Both the position numbers and the translations under genes were made by a program. A stretch of DNA of 64,000 nucleotides from Pachypanchax playfairii (lineage: Eukaryota > Chordata > Actinopteri > Cyprinodontiformes > Aplocheilidae). Shown here piece after piece: positions 50,091 through 63,129 of the stretch. The number at the start of each line of letters is the position of its first letter. Position 1 is the first letter of the stretch. The DNA is taken from the NCBI GenBank assembly GCA_006937955.1, contig SSNP01000035.1, positions 3,206,301 to 3,270,300 on the forward strand. Direction: 5' to 3'. The notes under the pieces were generated by a model. It was not told the DNA's origin, ran no database searches, and was given only the letters and a program-made list of their open reading frames with translations.

Positions 50091-52033
50091 TTTACCTCAA
50101 CCTGAACGGTGCGCGCGCACGTTCTAGCCATTTGAACAACTTCTTCCTCGTGTATTTGTTTAATTTGATCAAACGTGGCAGCACCATCTATTGTGAGATC
50201 TGCGCCAGTGAGAAAACAAATACTTATAAATTGTTTCACTTATTTGTTTTTCCCAGAAACATTTATATATTGATTTATTACACACTAATATAAGTAAGTA
50301 AGTGAGTTTTACTATTTTACACAAATTTCATAAAATGAGTAAAACAATGCTTGAAGCAATGAACATTAATAATGAAACAAGAAAAATAAAACACTGCAAA
50401 GGATGGCTATTACATGTGAATCTAACAAAAAACACTTACAAAAGAGATTATTTATATATTCGGATTTGTGGTCTCACTGTATTTTTAAACACGAATCGTT
50501 CCATACACTGACATCTACTGGCCAGTTAGTGTGACTGCATCCGAAATGTCTCAAAACTCGAAACAATGGCTAAGAAATTTCAAAACAATCTTTTGTTGCT
50601 AAAACAAACAAACAAAAACACGTATATAAAGTTATATCTAAGCAATGATGAAATCAATAGTTTTAAAGTAATAATAGTATGCATAACAGAAAAACAGAAC
50701 AAAAGAAATGGCAAAATAAAAGATATGTTCCAAGTTTTTTGTTTTTCCTTCTTAAAAATTTGACTATATGTTGCCCATCCAGGTGAACCTATACAATCTT
50801 TTGATTTTTAAGTTGAAAGCAAAATAATGTCTGAATTTTTATAACTAAAAATGCTACACATTGTGGCAGCTTGTTGGGGTAGCTCTTAATTTTTACTAGC
50901 AGCTTTTATCCTTTTGAATTTTTCTTACTTGTTTTCTTTTTGTAAACGTTACTCTTTTGTTTTGGTTTGCATTCTGTGCAGTTTGAAGAATTTTTTTGCT
51001 TTCTTTTTTTTTACTTTTTTGCAGCTTGTTATGATGCTTAACCTTAACAACAAAAGACTTGTTCACAAAAAAAGAGCAGCTGATGGACAATTTTCATGGC
51101 TCAAATAATAATAAAATTGAGTCCTTGATGAGCTAAAAAGAAGAAGACGTGGTTGCAGAGCAGGAGCAAAGTGAAAAGAGAGAAAGTGGAAGTTTAAACC
51201 TTCTATTCAATCAGTCATACTGACAAATGTGGACATCTGCAGTCACCTGTTGGGGGAGCAGCATCAGAGCAAATGATGTAAAAAGTCTGAAAAAACTGAT
51301 GAAGAAGGTTGGTTCTGTTCTGGGGACTGATCTGGATTCTCTTAAGTTGACTGGATAAAAGAAGATGAAGAGCCTCATGGAAAACCTTCATTGTCCTCTT
51401 CACAACACAGTAACTCAATGACAGAGTGTCTTCAGTCAGAAGCTTTCACAGATCTGCTGCAACACAGATGCTACAGGAGATTCTTCCTGTCCACATCTAG
51501 AACATCTAAAATGACTCTCTGAAGAAACAATGAGTTACATCCTCTTTTTGGGGTTTAATGAAGTATCTTTGAATTTGAAATAGTGAAAGTGGTGTTTTAT
51601 ACCTTTTGGAACACATAGATCCAAAACTAAACAAATACAAAAATGCACATCACTTTAGATGTCCAAACTAAACTAAACTAAAAATATCAATAACGTAAAG
51701 TATTTTTTGAGCCAAAGGTTGAAGTTTTATTTGAAGTCATTCACATTCAGCAATTATTAAAAAAAATATATATATTTTTTTTTTATTCAACTTGGCAATG
51801 TATCTGTAAATAAAAATGATTATTCTGCTGTGGAAGTTTTAATTTTGTTGGGAGTCGAGGCTACATCCGCTAGAGGGCGCACTTGCATTTGTAATCAAGA
51901 AGACTGATTTATGAATCAGTCATCTGTCACTCGATCTTTCGTTTATGTTTATCATTTTAACACAACCAGTACGAACTAACTGTGTGAAATCTTAATTGAA
52001 ACATTTTTAGATGATTTTGTCCGAAGTGCTTCT
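50091..52033. other. Divergent sltm/rnf111 intergenic interval
   Basis: Holds the sltm upstream region (GC-rich GCGCGCGCACG near 50110) and the LINE fragment at 51215-51590. The rest is AT-rich with T and AT runs near 51760. No other gene seen. Confidence 0.5.
51215..51590 (+). mobile_element. LINE 3' fragment, related to the 18.3-19.2 kb copy
   Basis: The plus strand carries the same blocks as the 18.4 kb copy: GGTTCTGTTCTGGGGACTGA, CACAACACAGTAACTCA and GAAACAATGAGTTAC, then the tail TTTAATGAAGTATCTTTGAA. Stops break the frame. The two copies lie in opposite orientation, about 33 kb apart. Confidence 0.65.
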
Positions 52034-52222
52034 TTGAAATTAAATGAAATTAAACTGTCGGAAAGCGTCGTAAAGTGGCTGGAACGTGATGATTTGGCGC
52101 CTCCCCGCGGGCTTCAACGCAACGGTCGTGTTCTATCAGTAGCCAGCCAACAAACGACCTACTGGGTAAACAACAGTGGATGCCTCGGAAGGCAGGAATG
52201 GGAACTTTGTCGAAGGCGAACA
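52034..52222 (+). promoter_or_regulatory. Putative rnf111 non-coding first exon / promoter
   Basis: A locally CpG-rich stretch (GGCGCCTCCCCGCGGGC near 52096) that ends in a good donor, ACA|GTGAGA, at 52222/52223. It lies 2.7 kb before the acceptor of the ATG-bearing exon. Exon status is inferred from position only. Confidence 0.35.
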
Positions 52223-54907
52223 GTGAGAAATTTTTACTTTGTATAATAGAAACATGTTAGATAGTCCTAGTTAGCATCCATATGTTAATAGGATTCCTTA
52301 GTGAATCAAAATGTCTGTCTGTAGTCGAGTATTTATAGAGTGGAGTGGAGCTAGCATTAGCTTAGCTCCGCGCTAAACCAGGGCCCGTTGCCTTCGATTT
52401 TGCTTCACAGCTCAGCTTCGGGACTGTTGTCAGTTTCACAATCCGAGCCGCTACCTTCCTCACGGTCGCGATTTCAGCGTAGGCCCATCTAGTTGCAGTT
52501 TAGATTAACATTTAGATACATGTTTGCTTTTAACGTTTGGCATTTTCTAATGGATTTCACCTCTTATGTCACAATAAGGGCAAAAAGAGACACATTTTGG
52601 AAATAAGGACTTAGTTCCAGGTACGTGTTGTCTTTGTTTTCTGTCTGGAGTATTTATCCGACAACACATAGCTGGCTGTCTATTTCGAATTTGGTTAATA
52701 ATAACGTTTATCAGTGAAATGGTTTGTTCATATTTTGAGGCTGCTCTCTCTTTGGCCTCAGTCCTTTCATGCAGCGTTTGTGGGACACAGACAGACGTAC
52801 AGAAACTGGGCTTATTGTAATTGTCAAGCGTTGTAGAAACTCTGCTCAGCCCCAGTTTCTAACTCGATGCTGTCAGCCCAGTTAAATCTCCGTAGCTGTG
52901 TTTTTGCTGGCCTAATCAGAGAACTGTGGGGTTTGTAGAAAACGCTCAGTCGTACATTTTGATTTGATTGCAGTCTCCATTACGCTAATCATTTTTATTT
53001 TGAGTTTTTGCTTTGATAGTAGCAGCTTGACACCCTGCTTGTTATTTTCACAAGAAATTTATCATATATCCAAATATCTTAAGTATTATTTTCTAATGGT
53101 GTTTTCTCATTCCCACCTGACGTTTTACATGCACAGCTTTCTGTCAGACACCTGAAGACTTTCATTTGACACTAAGATGATGATAAATGATTGTTGAAAG
53201 AGTTGTTGGTCAAGTGACAACCATCATGCTGTTATGAAATGGGCTGTGACAAAGGAAAGAGATGACATTTCCTGTTGTGCTTTTTTCCCTCCATTGGTAA
53301 AAAGTGACATGCACATTGCAACACATTAACATCATGCACAAATTAGCATAATAATCCAGTCCAGTGTGAGACAATACCAGATGTGGTAAATTCTGTATGA
53401 ATTTTTACATTTTAGCTTGAATCTTCTCTCTCAGTACACATGCATTTGATACATTTTGCATTTGCGTTTGTTGTTTTGGAAGAAAAAACCCACAAAAAAC
53501 TGCTGTTACATCAGTTGCACTTTCAGGTAGTAAAATATTGGTACATTTAGTTCTTGAATCACTTTCTAATATATTGGCAGTGTGATTTTGTTTCCAGATT
53601 ACCCTCTACCGAGGTGTAGGCTCTTTGCCCTGACACGAAAATTATGGGATTCTTCATTAAAAACAGCAGCTCACTTACTTTAAACTTAATACTGCATCTA
53701 ATTATTTGGAAAAACTTAACAAGATGATAGCTCCTTTGAATCATTATTTTTTTTCTTTTGAAAATATTTGTTTTCTTGTGCAGTACCTTTTAAGCATCTT
53801 AAGCCACCCCTCATTTCTGTATTTGTTTTTTTAATCCATTTTATAATGATTTTAATCTAAAGGTCTTATGTTTTGAAGCCTTTTAAAGCTTTTTTTGGAC
53901 TTTGCTTTTTTCTTTCATTTTCAGAGGAAGGTTTTTTGAGTTTATGTTCAGAAACTTAAGTGATTGATGAGTCGATCAGTCTCCTAAACTTGTGGGATGA
54001 ACCAGGGCTGAGTGACATATAACAGAAAACCAACAAGGAGCACATTTTAAAACAAATCTCAAAACACTTTGTTACCTTCACCCAGAGACACAGTTTGTTA
54101 CAATTTCTTTCATTTTTTTTTCTATTAAAAACACCAAATTTAGCACAGTTTAACGTAAGATATTTTACCACCAACACTTATTTTCAAACCCTGTTAGCTG
54201 AAAACTTTAGGTGTGTCAAACTCTAGTTCTCAGTAAGTATTTAGTACTCAGTTCCCTGTAAGTATTTTTTATGTCCTGATTCAAATGGGTGAAATACCAT
54301 TTTTTCCCCCATTTATTTAAATAAATTGAGGTGAAGCAGGAAAACATGCAGGACGATGGGCCCCGAGGGCTGGAGTTTGACATGTGCAGCGCAACTTTAG
54401 GATGATGCATCTCTCTGGCTCCTTGTCAGAGCTTGACTATTTTTTTTCAGTTTCTTCAAGACATGAATTCTAGATATCATTCATCAGCTGTAGATCTTTT
54501 TTTATTGGGAAATATCAAGGAAATATTGCTCAAGACAACTTTGAAAAATTCAGGATAAATACCAAGGCTGCTTATAATACTTTTTAATTAAATAGTAGTT
54601 GGTCTATATATCCTGTAAAATAAATTAAAATTTGGTGTTCATTTTTCTTTAAAAAATTATAAGTATGGTATTTATCATCATTAGTTGTCATGTGTTGTCT
54701 GTGTTTAGACTTTTTAAAAGAAAACCATTTTCTTTTTATGAGATTCATGCAGAGTCCTGTGGGACAAAGATATGTCAATCGCAGCCATCATTCTGTGATT
54801 TAGAATATGTTTCGATCATTTAGACCTTTATTTATTTGAGAATGAATCCTTTTGAGATGATTTTGCATCTGTTGACTCCTTTCTGTTTCTTTTCTAGGTT
54901 TTGTGAA

Positions 54908-54928
54908 ATGCAGTGGACTGAAGTTTAG
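54908..54928 (+). promoter_or_regulatory. Short uORF in the rnf111 leader
   Basis: Ten bases into the ATG-bearing exon (acceptor TTTCTAG, exon from 54898), ATG 54908 opens MQWTEV and stops at 54926-54928. The main ATG 54976 follows 47 nt later. The first residues recall the start of longer mammalian RNF111 isoforms. Confidence 0.5.
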
Positions 54929-54975
54929 GAATTAAATGTGCTTGGTGTTCGCCCCGTGAGGACAGACCTGCCATC

Positions 54976-57900
54976 ATGAAGAGTGAGGTACCATCTGAGG
55001 CCACTAGCAGACGGGAGCATCTGAAGGAGCCACTGGTGAACCCAGAGTCCATGGAGGGACCCAAGAACTTCCCTAATAACATGGAGGTCGTTGGAAAGGC
55101 AGGCAGTGATTTCGAAGCCCTGTGTGAGTCCAGACATCGGCCCTTAAGGGACACAGGGACGCACAGAGACTCAGAAAGGAGCATACCTGGGCGGAGAAAA
55201 AGAAAAGGCCAGCAGGCAGGGCCGTCAGACTGTTTGCTAAAGGAGGACCACATCAGTGAGAATTCACTGGCTCCTCAGCGTGCCAGAATAGACCTTTTAC
55301 AGCATCCTAGCAAAGATGAACATAACGAGTCCTCTTTTAGCGACTGCGCCTCCTCCCCTTCATCTAGCCTGCAATTTGGGGACTCGGACACTCTCAGTTC
55401 AGATGACGAGGCGGAAGCTGGAGCCACTGGGGGGCAGAACAAGACTCCTGCCCTTCCTGCAGGGGGAGCCGCAGGAGTTGGCCTGCGCCCTAATTTAAAT
55501 CGAACTCGGGGTAGTCGCTCCCATAAGTGGGTTCGAGCCGAAACAGAGTCAGTGCTGCTGAAGCGGCCGTGTCTGAGCAGCAGACGGCCTCTGCATAGGA
55601 AACGCTTTGTAAAAACGGCTCCTGGAGCAGGTCAGCGAACTCAAAAACAGAAGGAACGACTACTACTGCAGAGAGAGAAACGTAAAGTGATTGCCCGTAG
55701 AAAATATGCTCTGCTTCATAGTAGTAGTAGTTCCAGTGAAGAGCTTAACAGTGACTCATCGTCCCCTTCTTCTACTGAAGTGGAAGATGAGCTGTATGTA
55801 GATGTCAGCAGCACCAGCAGCCAGCCCAACAGTGCTTCTGTAGCAACAGGTAACAATTACAAACGAATGTAGAACTAAATCATCAATGCTGTGCAGATCA
55901 GTTGTTGTTTTACTGCGTGAGACATGTTTATGTTGGACATCTCATACTATAAAGAACTCTGCAGAACTCCTGGGTAGTGTGTGGTACCGTAAAACTATAG
56001 AATGCACTCAGGGACATATAAAATGCTTGTATTTTAAGGTATATTAAAGTAGTAAAACACATGTTTAGGTTTTTTATCTAAATCTAACAGGAACCAAAAT
56101 CTTTGAGGCTGCAGGAATGTCAAAATGCTTTTATTTAGTGCCTGTTGATACATTATCAAATTAATATGCTCTGAGAAACAGAACCAGACATAGTTATCAC
56201 ATCTGCTGTGCAGTGACGCTGACAACTCGGTAGACTCGTGTTGTAGTTTTCTGATCTCGTCGTGGATGAAGTGAGTTATCCAGACTTGGTGCAGGGGTTT
56301 TAGTAACTGACCTTGTAACCAGGTTTTATCTGTGCCGATGTTTAAAATGGAAATGATAAATAAATAGCTTGCTTCCCGTTGTCCTAATAGACGACTCGGA
56401 GGGAAAAAAACATCACAGGTTAGATGGTGTACATGTCTGTCTGTTTTAAAGCAGCAATGAAAATGCAGCCCAGTTTGGTGCAGCATTGCTAAAGAGAATT
56501 AACCTGAGCAAATCGAAAACCCAATTAATGTGTGTTCAGTCAAGCAGAATGAAAAGGGTAAAGGTTTTCTTTTTACACGAGTCAATTTCATTCTGGTCCT
56601 CTACTATGTCCTAATCCTCTGTAAATACAAAACTTTATTTAAAAAAAAAACATTCAACTATTTTGTACTTTGGATTTGAGCTTTGAATAAATTAATTTCA
56701 AGTTGCAACAATCATAATAGTAAACACCTGAAAAAGAAAAGGTTTTTGCCCTCTGCTTTTAGCAGGCTTCCTCTCGCATGTGAAACATCTTCCTTCTGTA
56801 CCTGTTGGAACAACAGGTTTACACAACTTTTAAATCCAAACCACACTCAGCTCTCATATACAAAAATGGAAAGAAGCTACATCATTTTATCTCTTGCAGC
56901 CATTCAGCCTGGGTCACATTCCCACTGCTGTAGCTTAAAGGGGGGAAATGGAAAGTTAGTTGTTGTGACTTTGTAGTAAGACGCAGGTGGGAGAAAACTC
57001 AAGACTCTGCTGAGCATCCGCCTTTGCATAGAAACACTGTCTCGGAGGAGAACATGGTATTTGTTTACAGCAAGGGAAAGCAAAGAGGCAAGTGATGAAA
57101 CCTGCCTTCTAGATGTCCACTGTGTGGATGTTTCACATAATCAGGAAACATTTCAGCCATGAATGAGAGATGATTGTAAAATATACAAATGTAAAAATAT
57201 AAAAACAATTATATATTCTGTATCTTGAGTGCACGATAGGCCAAGATGATTGCTTTAGTTTGAATCATTTGTATCACCATCAGTAGTTCTAAGTACACGA
57301 CCTGTCCTTTTATTTAAAAACATCGGATCAAATGGTCAGGCTGCTTACAGTCATCACTTTTAGGGACTTTTTTTTTAATCTTCTGTTGCTGGTCATGTGT
57401 TAAGAATAGTAGTGCTATGTGTTGTTTGTGCCCCCCCAGCAGAGCACATATTTGCCACAGTTCTCTGCCAGCCTAAGAGGTGATGTTGTTTGTGTTAGTG
57501 CATGAAGTGCCAGGCAGCAAGACTTGAAGAGGGTGCTAAGCAGCAGCTCTCAAGAGAGAGTTGGAAGGAAAGTCACAGAGGGGAAACATGGACTTCAAGT
57601 CACTTAGAGATGCACTGGAACACCATGTGTAATCAATCTGTTGGAGAACATTATAATGAAAATATCTCCTTTTTTAAACTTTATTAATTTTGGATATCTT
57701 TTAAAATTCTGTATGTGAGAACGTTTAAGTTGTTTTATGTGTGAAGGGTTTCCCCATTGTAACCGAATTGGTACAATTAACAAAAATGCATCTCAGTGTC
57801 ATCTGTCTTATAATGTAGGATGGCTGTGACATAGTGGACAGCAGCAATGAAGTGCATAAGCTCGATCTTCTGTGAGATGTTTGACTCATATGCCCTGTGC

Positions 57901-59733
57901 ATGAGTCAGCAAGTCTCACTTACACTGCGATATTGTGACAATAATTAGAAACAGGCACGCAACTGTAAAAAGTAAGACCTATAACAGCTGTGACTGCGCT
58001 GCCTGAATGTTTACGAAGAAGGAGAAAGTATTCAAGTAGGTTGACGTGACTTATATGTCTGAATATGTTAAAATAATAGGATGTAGAAAATACTAGGTTT
58101 TACATGTTATTAATACTTCTCTCCTTAAAACAGTCAGTTCAGAATTTCTTTACACTTAAAAAATTTAAACATGATTTTTTTTTTTGTTGAGAAATACGAC
58201 TGAAAAGCAGTAATAAAATAATTCAGTATTTAAAGCAGAACTAAGTAAGTTTTGCTCTCGCTCTCCCCCTACTGGTCCCCTGTGAAAGCTCACTGTCGTA
58301 ACGTTCCCCCGCCGCCGCCGAAGACCCCCCCTCGCCCCCTCCACCCCGCCGCCGCCCCCCCAACAACAACGCGCAGAGAATGCTTTTGCAAGAAGAAAGA
58401 AAAACTAAACCAAGAAAATGTCTTGACAGGTGAGTATTATTGTCATCTTTGCGCTCCTAAGGGTGGCGTTGCTAACAACGGCAAGGGCTTCATGCTTGTA
58501 TTTATGTACGTGAGTGTGAGTGCCGTAAAGCAGGTTTGTTCTCGGGAGATTAGTCGGGTCCGATCCACTGAAAGTTGCAAGTGCTGCTTTCAGGACACAG
58601 ACCCCAGAGGGAGGGGAGGGATCCACGAATCACCCCGCCAAGTCCTTGTTTACCCCCACAGGGACTCTAGAAAACATGTATTGAGGTGAAAAAACTTACT
58701 TAGTTCTGCTTTAAAGTGAAAATAATTAGAACTGGTTGATTTGCTTTTCCCTTTATGAAAGGTACCTCATCCTTGTTATGTGTAACTTACATAAATAATT
58801 TATGTTTATTTATATAGTAAACTTCTTGCTGTTTTATTCATGGTAAAAAAAAAATCAAGTTCAGTTCCTTCTGCAGTGAGTCAGAGCTTATTATATCTTT
58901 TTGAAGGATTCGTGTCTTTCCGTCTTCATTAAGAAGGCTGGAGAGAATTGCTTATTGGTATTACTTATGTAGAACTACTAAAAGTCCATTATTTCATGGA
59001 TGTGGCCAATTTAATTAATTGAGTTAGCCAAAACAAATCAGAGATGAAAATAACAGTTTTGCTCTGGGGTTAAGTCTAAGATCAGGTTTAAAATGGAGAA
59101 ATGGCGTCATTTATCCAAATCAGAATCTTTTGCTTTCTTTGTACTTACAGGTTAATATCTTTTTCTGGCCGCAGCCTTGCTTTACAGATTCTTTTTCACC
59201 ATTCTCTTTCCAGATTTGAACAATGAGTTAGATTGTTCTTTACTCCATTTTTTTCTAGTTTTAGCACTCTGTGATTGTTCTGTTTCTTTTTGTGCTGCCT
59301 AATTTGACTCTAATGAAACAGGGTAAAACCTTTTCCACGACCACTGGATGTGATTGTTAAAGGAATGAAAAGCTTCACTGCATTAGTTGGAGTTAAATAT
59401 ATTGAATCATATTACTAGCTGAGCTACTTTATCCCTGTGAGAGACTCGGGTGTATTCAAGTGTTTATGATGGGCTGGATGAGAAACACATTGCAAAGTGC
59501 TTTCTAATGTTATTAATGCACATAAGTGCCGAACATTTACTTCGTACACACGATCTAAATGGTATTTTCCAGTTTTACTAACTTCCATTGATGGATTCAG
59601 GTGCTCTGGATGAAGATGTGGTGGTGATCGAGGCATCTCCAGCTCCAGCACCTGCTGTTCTAGCAAATGAGGAGATAAACGTCACCTCAACGGACAGCGA
59701 GGTGGAGATTGTCACTGTCGGAGATGGATTCAG
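54976..59733 (+). CDS. rnf111: RNF111 / Arkadia E3 ubiquitin ligase, 3' partial (first two coding exons)
   Basis: Nuclear SUMO-targeted RING E3 ligase that degrades SMAD7 and SKI/SnoN and so amplifies TGF-beta/Nodal signalling. Coding exons: 54976-55849 and 59601-59733, about 335 codons. The gene continues past 64000 and the C-terminal RING is not in the window. The first exon has SSFSDCASSPSSSL, FGDSDTLSSDDE, RSHKWVRAETESV, KRFVKTA and RRKYALLHSSSSSSEE, in the same order as vertebrate Arkadia. The second carries the SUMO-interacting motifs VVVIE (298-302) and VEIVTV (326-331). The ATG at 54976 (MKSEVPSEA) is chosen because the family's conserved region starts there. An upstream uORF and a probable non-coding first exon precede it. 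The paralogue-like ARK2N/ARKL1 proteins lack this full arrangement. Confidence 0.93.
55850..58228 (+). other. rnf111 intron after the first coding exon, left part
   Basis: AT-rich, with no exon or transposon protein recognised. A MITE follows at 58229 and the next coding exon at 59601. Confidence 0.45.
58229..58715. mobile_element. MITE with perfect 25-bp terminal inverted repeats
   Basis: 58229-58253 and 58691-58715 are exact inverted copies (outer bases TTTAAAGCAGAACTAAG). The ends sit in TTTAAA, so a TTAA duplication is possible, though it could simply be part of the repeat. The 437-bp interior is strikingly GC-rich and CpG-rich, with CCG/CCC runs at 58306-58360, unlike the AT-rich intron around it. 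It also has a strong donor-like ACAG|GTGAGT at 58429/58430. No transposase. A plus-strand frame is open through most of the element but lacks a plausible ATG start and protein family. Confidence 0.75.
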
Positions 59734-62700
59734 GTAGGAGCTTTATTTATTTTAGCAACCAATAAAGTGCGACACCAGACATTCAACAGGAAATCAGATA
59801 AGATCTTCTGTCGCCACATACAGCTCTATTTGTGGTATACCTATTTGTTTGGCTCACAGTGGGGCCAAATGGTTACTTTGAGGCAGGCAGTTGGCTGGCG
59901 GGAACATGAGGAGCTTTGGGGAACGTGTCTCTTTCATATTTCCCGTGTGGTAACAAATCGTTGGCTCTGTTGAACGCCGTTACTGTGACATAAGTAAGAT
60001 CTGATTGGCCCGATTGGCTTGGCAGAGTGGCCCCTTTAAAATAATGTTATGGCTTTGCTTTTTTATGCATGGAAATTAAATGCTCTATTAAAGCACTAAA
60101 GGGCAAAACAAATCCATGTGATGTGCTAGTTCAGATTGATATACTGAAAAATACAGTATAAACACACTGAAGCAAACGGTTAACTGTTAGTCAAATACAA
60201 AAAAGAACTTGATTTTACCTCTAAATTGCTTATTTTCCCCTTATTAAATGATGTATAAACTCCTGCTTCCTAATACTCTGCAAAGTGATGTTCTCTTTAA
60301 TAAGTGCACTTTGTACACTGCTTTGGAGTTTCATACTGTCTTTGTGGCATTTTCTGTTGACAGCAAGTGGCAGCAGGGGCCTTTCATTACCACTGGCTCT
60401 TCATGTTGGTGTGGCGTTCAAGAGCCTTGAGGGTTTGAGATTCTCAGATCACTCAGTGGTGTGCATCCTTCATTAAAATATCATTATCACTGTCTGCAGA
60501 AAGTTCTGTAGCTGCAGTTAAATTTGCATTTACATTTTACTGAAATGTCACTGGTAAAAGACAATTAGACCGCATGCAGATTGTAAGTCATTAGATGATT
60601 CCAGATTAAGGTGGAGTCTGCTCTGAATAATGGCTTATGTAGAAACAATGAAAAGTACAAGTATAGAGAATGTACAAATAAGTTTTAATTGTACAGTTTT
60701 ATTCTAATCAGAGCTGCTGTCTCAGTTCATATAACTGATACATTTCCTTCAAGAAGTTTACCAAACTGAACAATGTTTGTGGCTTTAAAGCTAGATAGAG
60801 TAACTTACCTTATTTTTTGTTCCCAGAAAAGCTACAAAATATTTACGGTGTGGGAGCATTTTATTCCATTGTTCTCTTTTCCACCTACATCTTTACCTGT
60901 TAACCTTTTTATATCAGTAATGTTTGGGATTAATAATCTGAGCTTGAATTATTTGTTTGATTTGTTGTATTTTCCCCTGATGTTTTAAGATGTCCGGTCA
61001 CATTAGAGAATGCAGGGATGAGCTGAAGGTGGTGGGGGATGGGCAGCAGTGGAGAATCAATGGCCAACAGAAGGAGCAATGAAATCTTTGTTCACACTAC
61101 CAGTGGTTCAGTGTCCGTTATGTGTATGTAGTTTATGTCAATACAATTTGTTTCTGAAATTTTGTTTGTTACTTAGCGTTTTGAGCTAGTTAGGATTTCC
61201 ATTATTTTGGGGATTTTGACATTTGCACAAAACTTTAGATTTTAAACACTGCACTACTTGGAGAGAAATTAATTAGAAAATCAGTTTCAGTACTTTTGTT
61301 TTTGTATAGCTTAATACAAAAATGTGTTTTCCTCTCTTTCCTCTGTGTTACTCCTGCTTTCTTCTCCCTATTAACTCCCAAACTCCCTGCCTTAGTTGTC
61401 CATAACATCATCCCCAGCAGTTTACACCACATTAACACAGTACACAGCCCTGAGCTCTTCTTTTATCCCAAGGGCTTGTTTATCACATCGCTTTGGCTCA
61501 GCACTACCTCGTCTTTGCCAAGCCCCATTCCCATAGTGATCATATTTATAATGTACTGTTTTCCTCTCTGCTGGCACCCCACAGTCTCAGGGGCTTATAG
61601 TGGTAAACAGATATTTACAAAATAATCCCAGGTTGGCTTGATTTGCAACACTTCCCTGGTGTCAAGTCTTGCTCCTTAGGGTCAAACCAAAACAGACAAG
61701 GTAGGCCAATTAACCCCCCACAACCCTCCCCACCCCACCCCATCACCACTACTCTTCTCTTTCTGTCTTTTCATACCATCATCACAGCTGTGTGCAGCCG
61801 AACAAGAGCGTCTTCATGTTTGTGTTTACGTTTTGGGTAAAAATTTGGAAGGTAATAAGCTTTATCCTAATTCCACTTGTACTGTGCAGCATATCTCAAA
61901 TAAAATTGATAGGATAAGGACTGTATGAGCAAATGGGAATCCCCCACATAGTAAACAGCAATGAGAAAGGCATTTCCTGCATTACACATGTCTGAGGAAT
62001 GTGATGAAAGCCACATCCTAACTAAATATTGTGCACAATGAACACTGCATCAGTAATTTATTCAGTTTGTTACATTATATTGTCTTTTTAGAATATTGTG
62101 CTTATTTTTCTAAAAAAATATTTTACTAAAATCAGTATTTGATCTTTTTCATTTCACATGATCTATTTCTTTCTCGTCTTGTCGATCCACTTTTAGTTAT
62201 TGATGTTTGGCTGAAGGGTTCTGTCCTGCCCCTGTTATTAGGAGGATAGATAATCAGGATAAAAAAATAAGAATAGCATTGCAAATTGCATTTTGATACA
62301 GACCTTTTTTTGTAAAATTCTAACCTTGTTTGACAGATTGAACTGGTGGGTAACTACACGGTTCTTTTTCAAGCATTTGGTTAGTAACTCACCTGCGCCT
62401 CTGATAAGTCCTCAGGAGCTCCTAGTGGAATAGAAGGGCGGACTCTGAATGCCACCTCATGACTACTGGCATACCAAGTTAGTTTGGTGAAGCAAAATAT
62501 ATCCCCCCCTGACAGTGACATGGGATGAGCTCTGCATCATCACAGACCAATGCCAGCTCTACACCAGGTGTGCAGTTCAGGCAGCAGGAAGCACGAGGGT
62601 GAGACAGAAAAGGGCAGGATGAGTAAATCTCTCAAGTCTTTCTGACAAAGAGATGCACAGCATCATCAATGAGTGAGTTGACCCCAGTAGTAACAGCCCA

Positions 62701-62789
62701 CCCTGCCCTGGTGCAGTCGCCAAAGTCAGGACTCCAGCCCACGAGTGACCTCCACTTCTACTGTGCGCTTCACCCCTAAGCATTGACAA
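59734..62789 (+). other. rnf111 intron, no further exon recognised
   Basis: About 3 kb searched for the next Arkadia exon (Ser/Arg-rich region and VVDLT motif) without success. One unidentified GC-richer stretch lies at 62390-62780, with no clear frame. Confidence 0.45.
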
Positions 62790-62995
62790 TTATAAAAATA
62801 ATGTATACTTCATTGATCCCTCTTGGGGGAATTATGGCTCTGCATTTACCCCTCCTCATCTGTGAGGAACAGAGGGCAGCCATTTTGTACCACATCCGGG
62901 GGGGGAGTTTCAGGGGTCAGTATTTTGCCCAAGGATACACGGCCTCCGGATTGGAGGACGATCTGCTTCCCTATTAGGCTCCAGCTGCCCCAATC
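62790..62995 (-). repeat. tRNA-derived SINE in rnf111 intron
   Basis: On the minus strand: GGGGCAGCTGGAGCC head, AGATCGTCCTCCAATCCGGA, then CCTTGGGCAAAATACTGA, and a LINE-like tail GGGATCAATGAAGTATACAT. It shares its head block with the copy at 12905-13137 and its tail style with the LINE fragments at 18.3 and 51.5 kb. Confidence 0.65.
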
Positions 62996-63129
62996 TTTAC
63001 TACCCAGATCAGGGTGAGGGAGAAAGGGGGGCTGCTTCTGAGCTCATTGGGTCTTTTTACAAACATCATCTTGGTTCTTTGAAACACTAAAGAACCTTCA
63101 TAAAGCTCCATCTACATTTCTGAATGGAG

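Noticed and set aside
58252..58689. 145-codon open frame as a new gene
   Set aside because: It lies wholly between the two inverted repeats of a MITE, has no ATG at its start and includes CCG/CCC low complexity. Reported as an element property instead.
60990..61083. ATG frame MSGHIRECRDEL...KEQ as the next rnf111 exon
   Set aside because: It does not resemble the Arkadia region after VEIVTVG, has its own stop and lacks a convincing donor.
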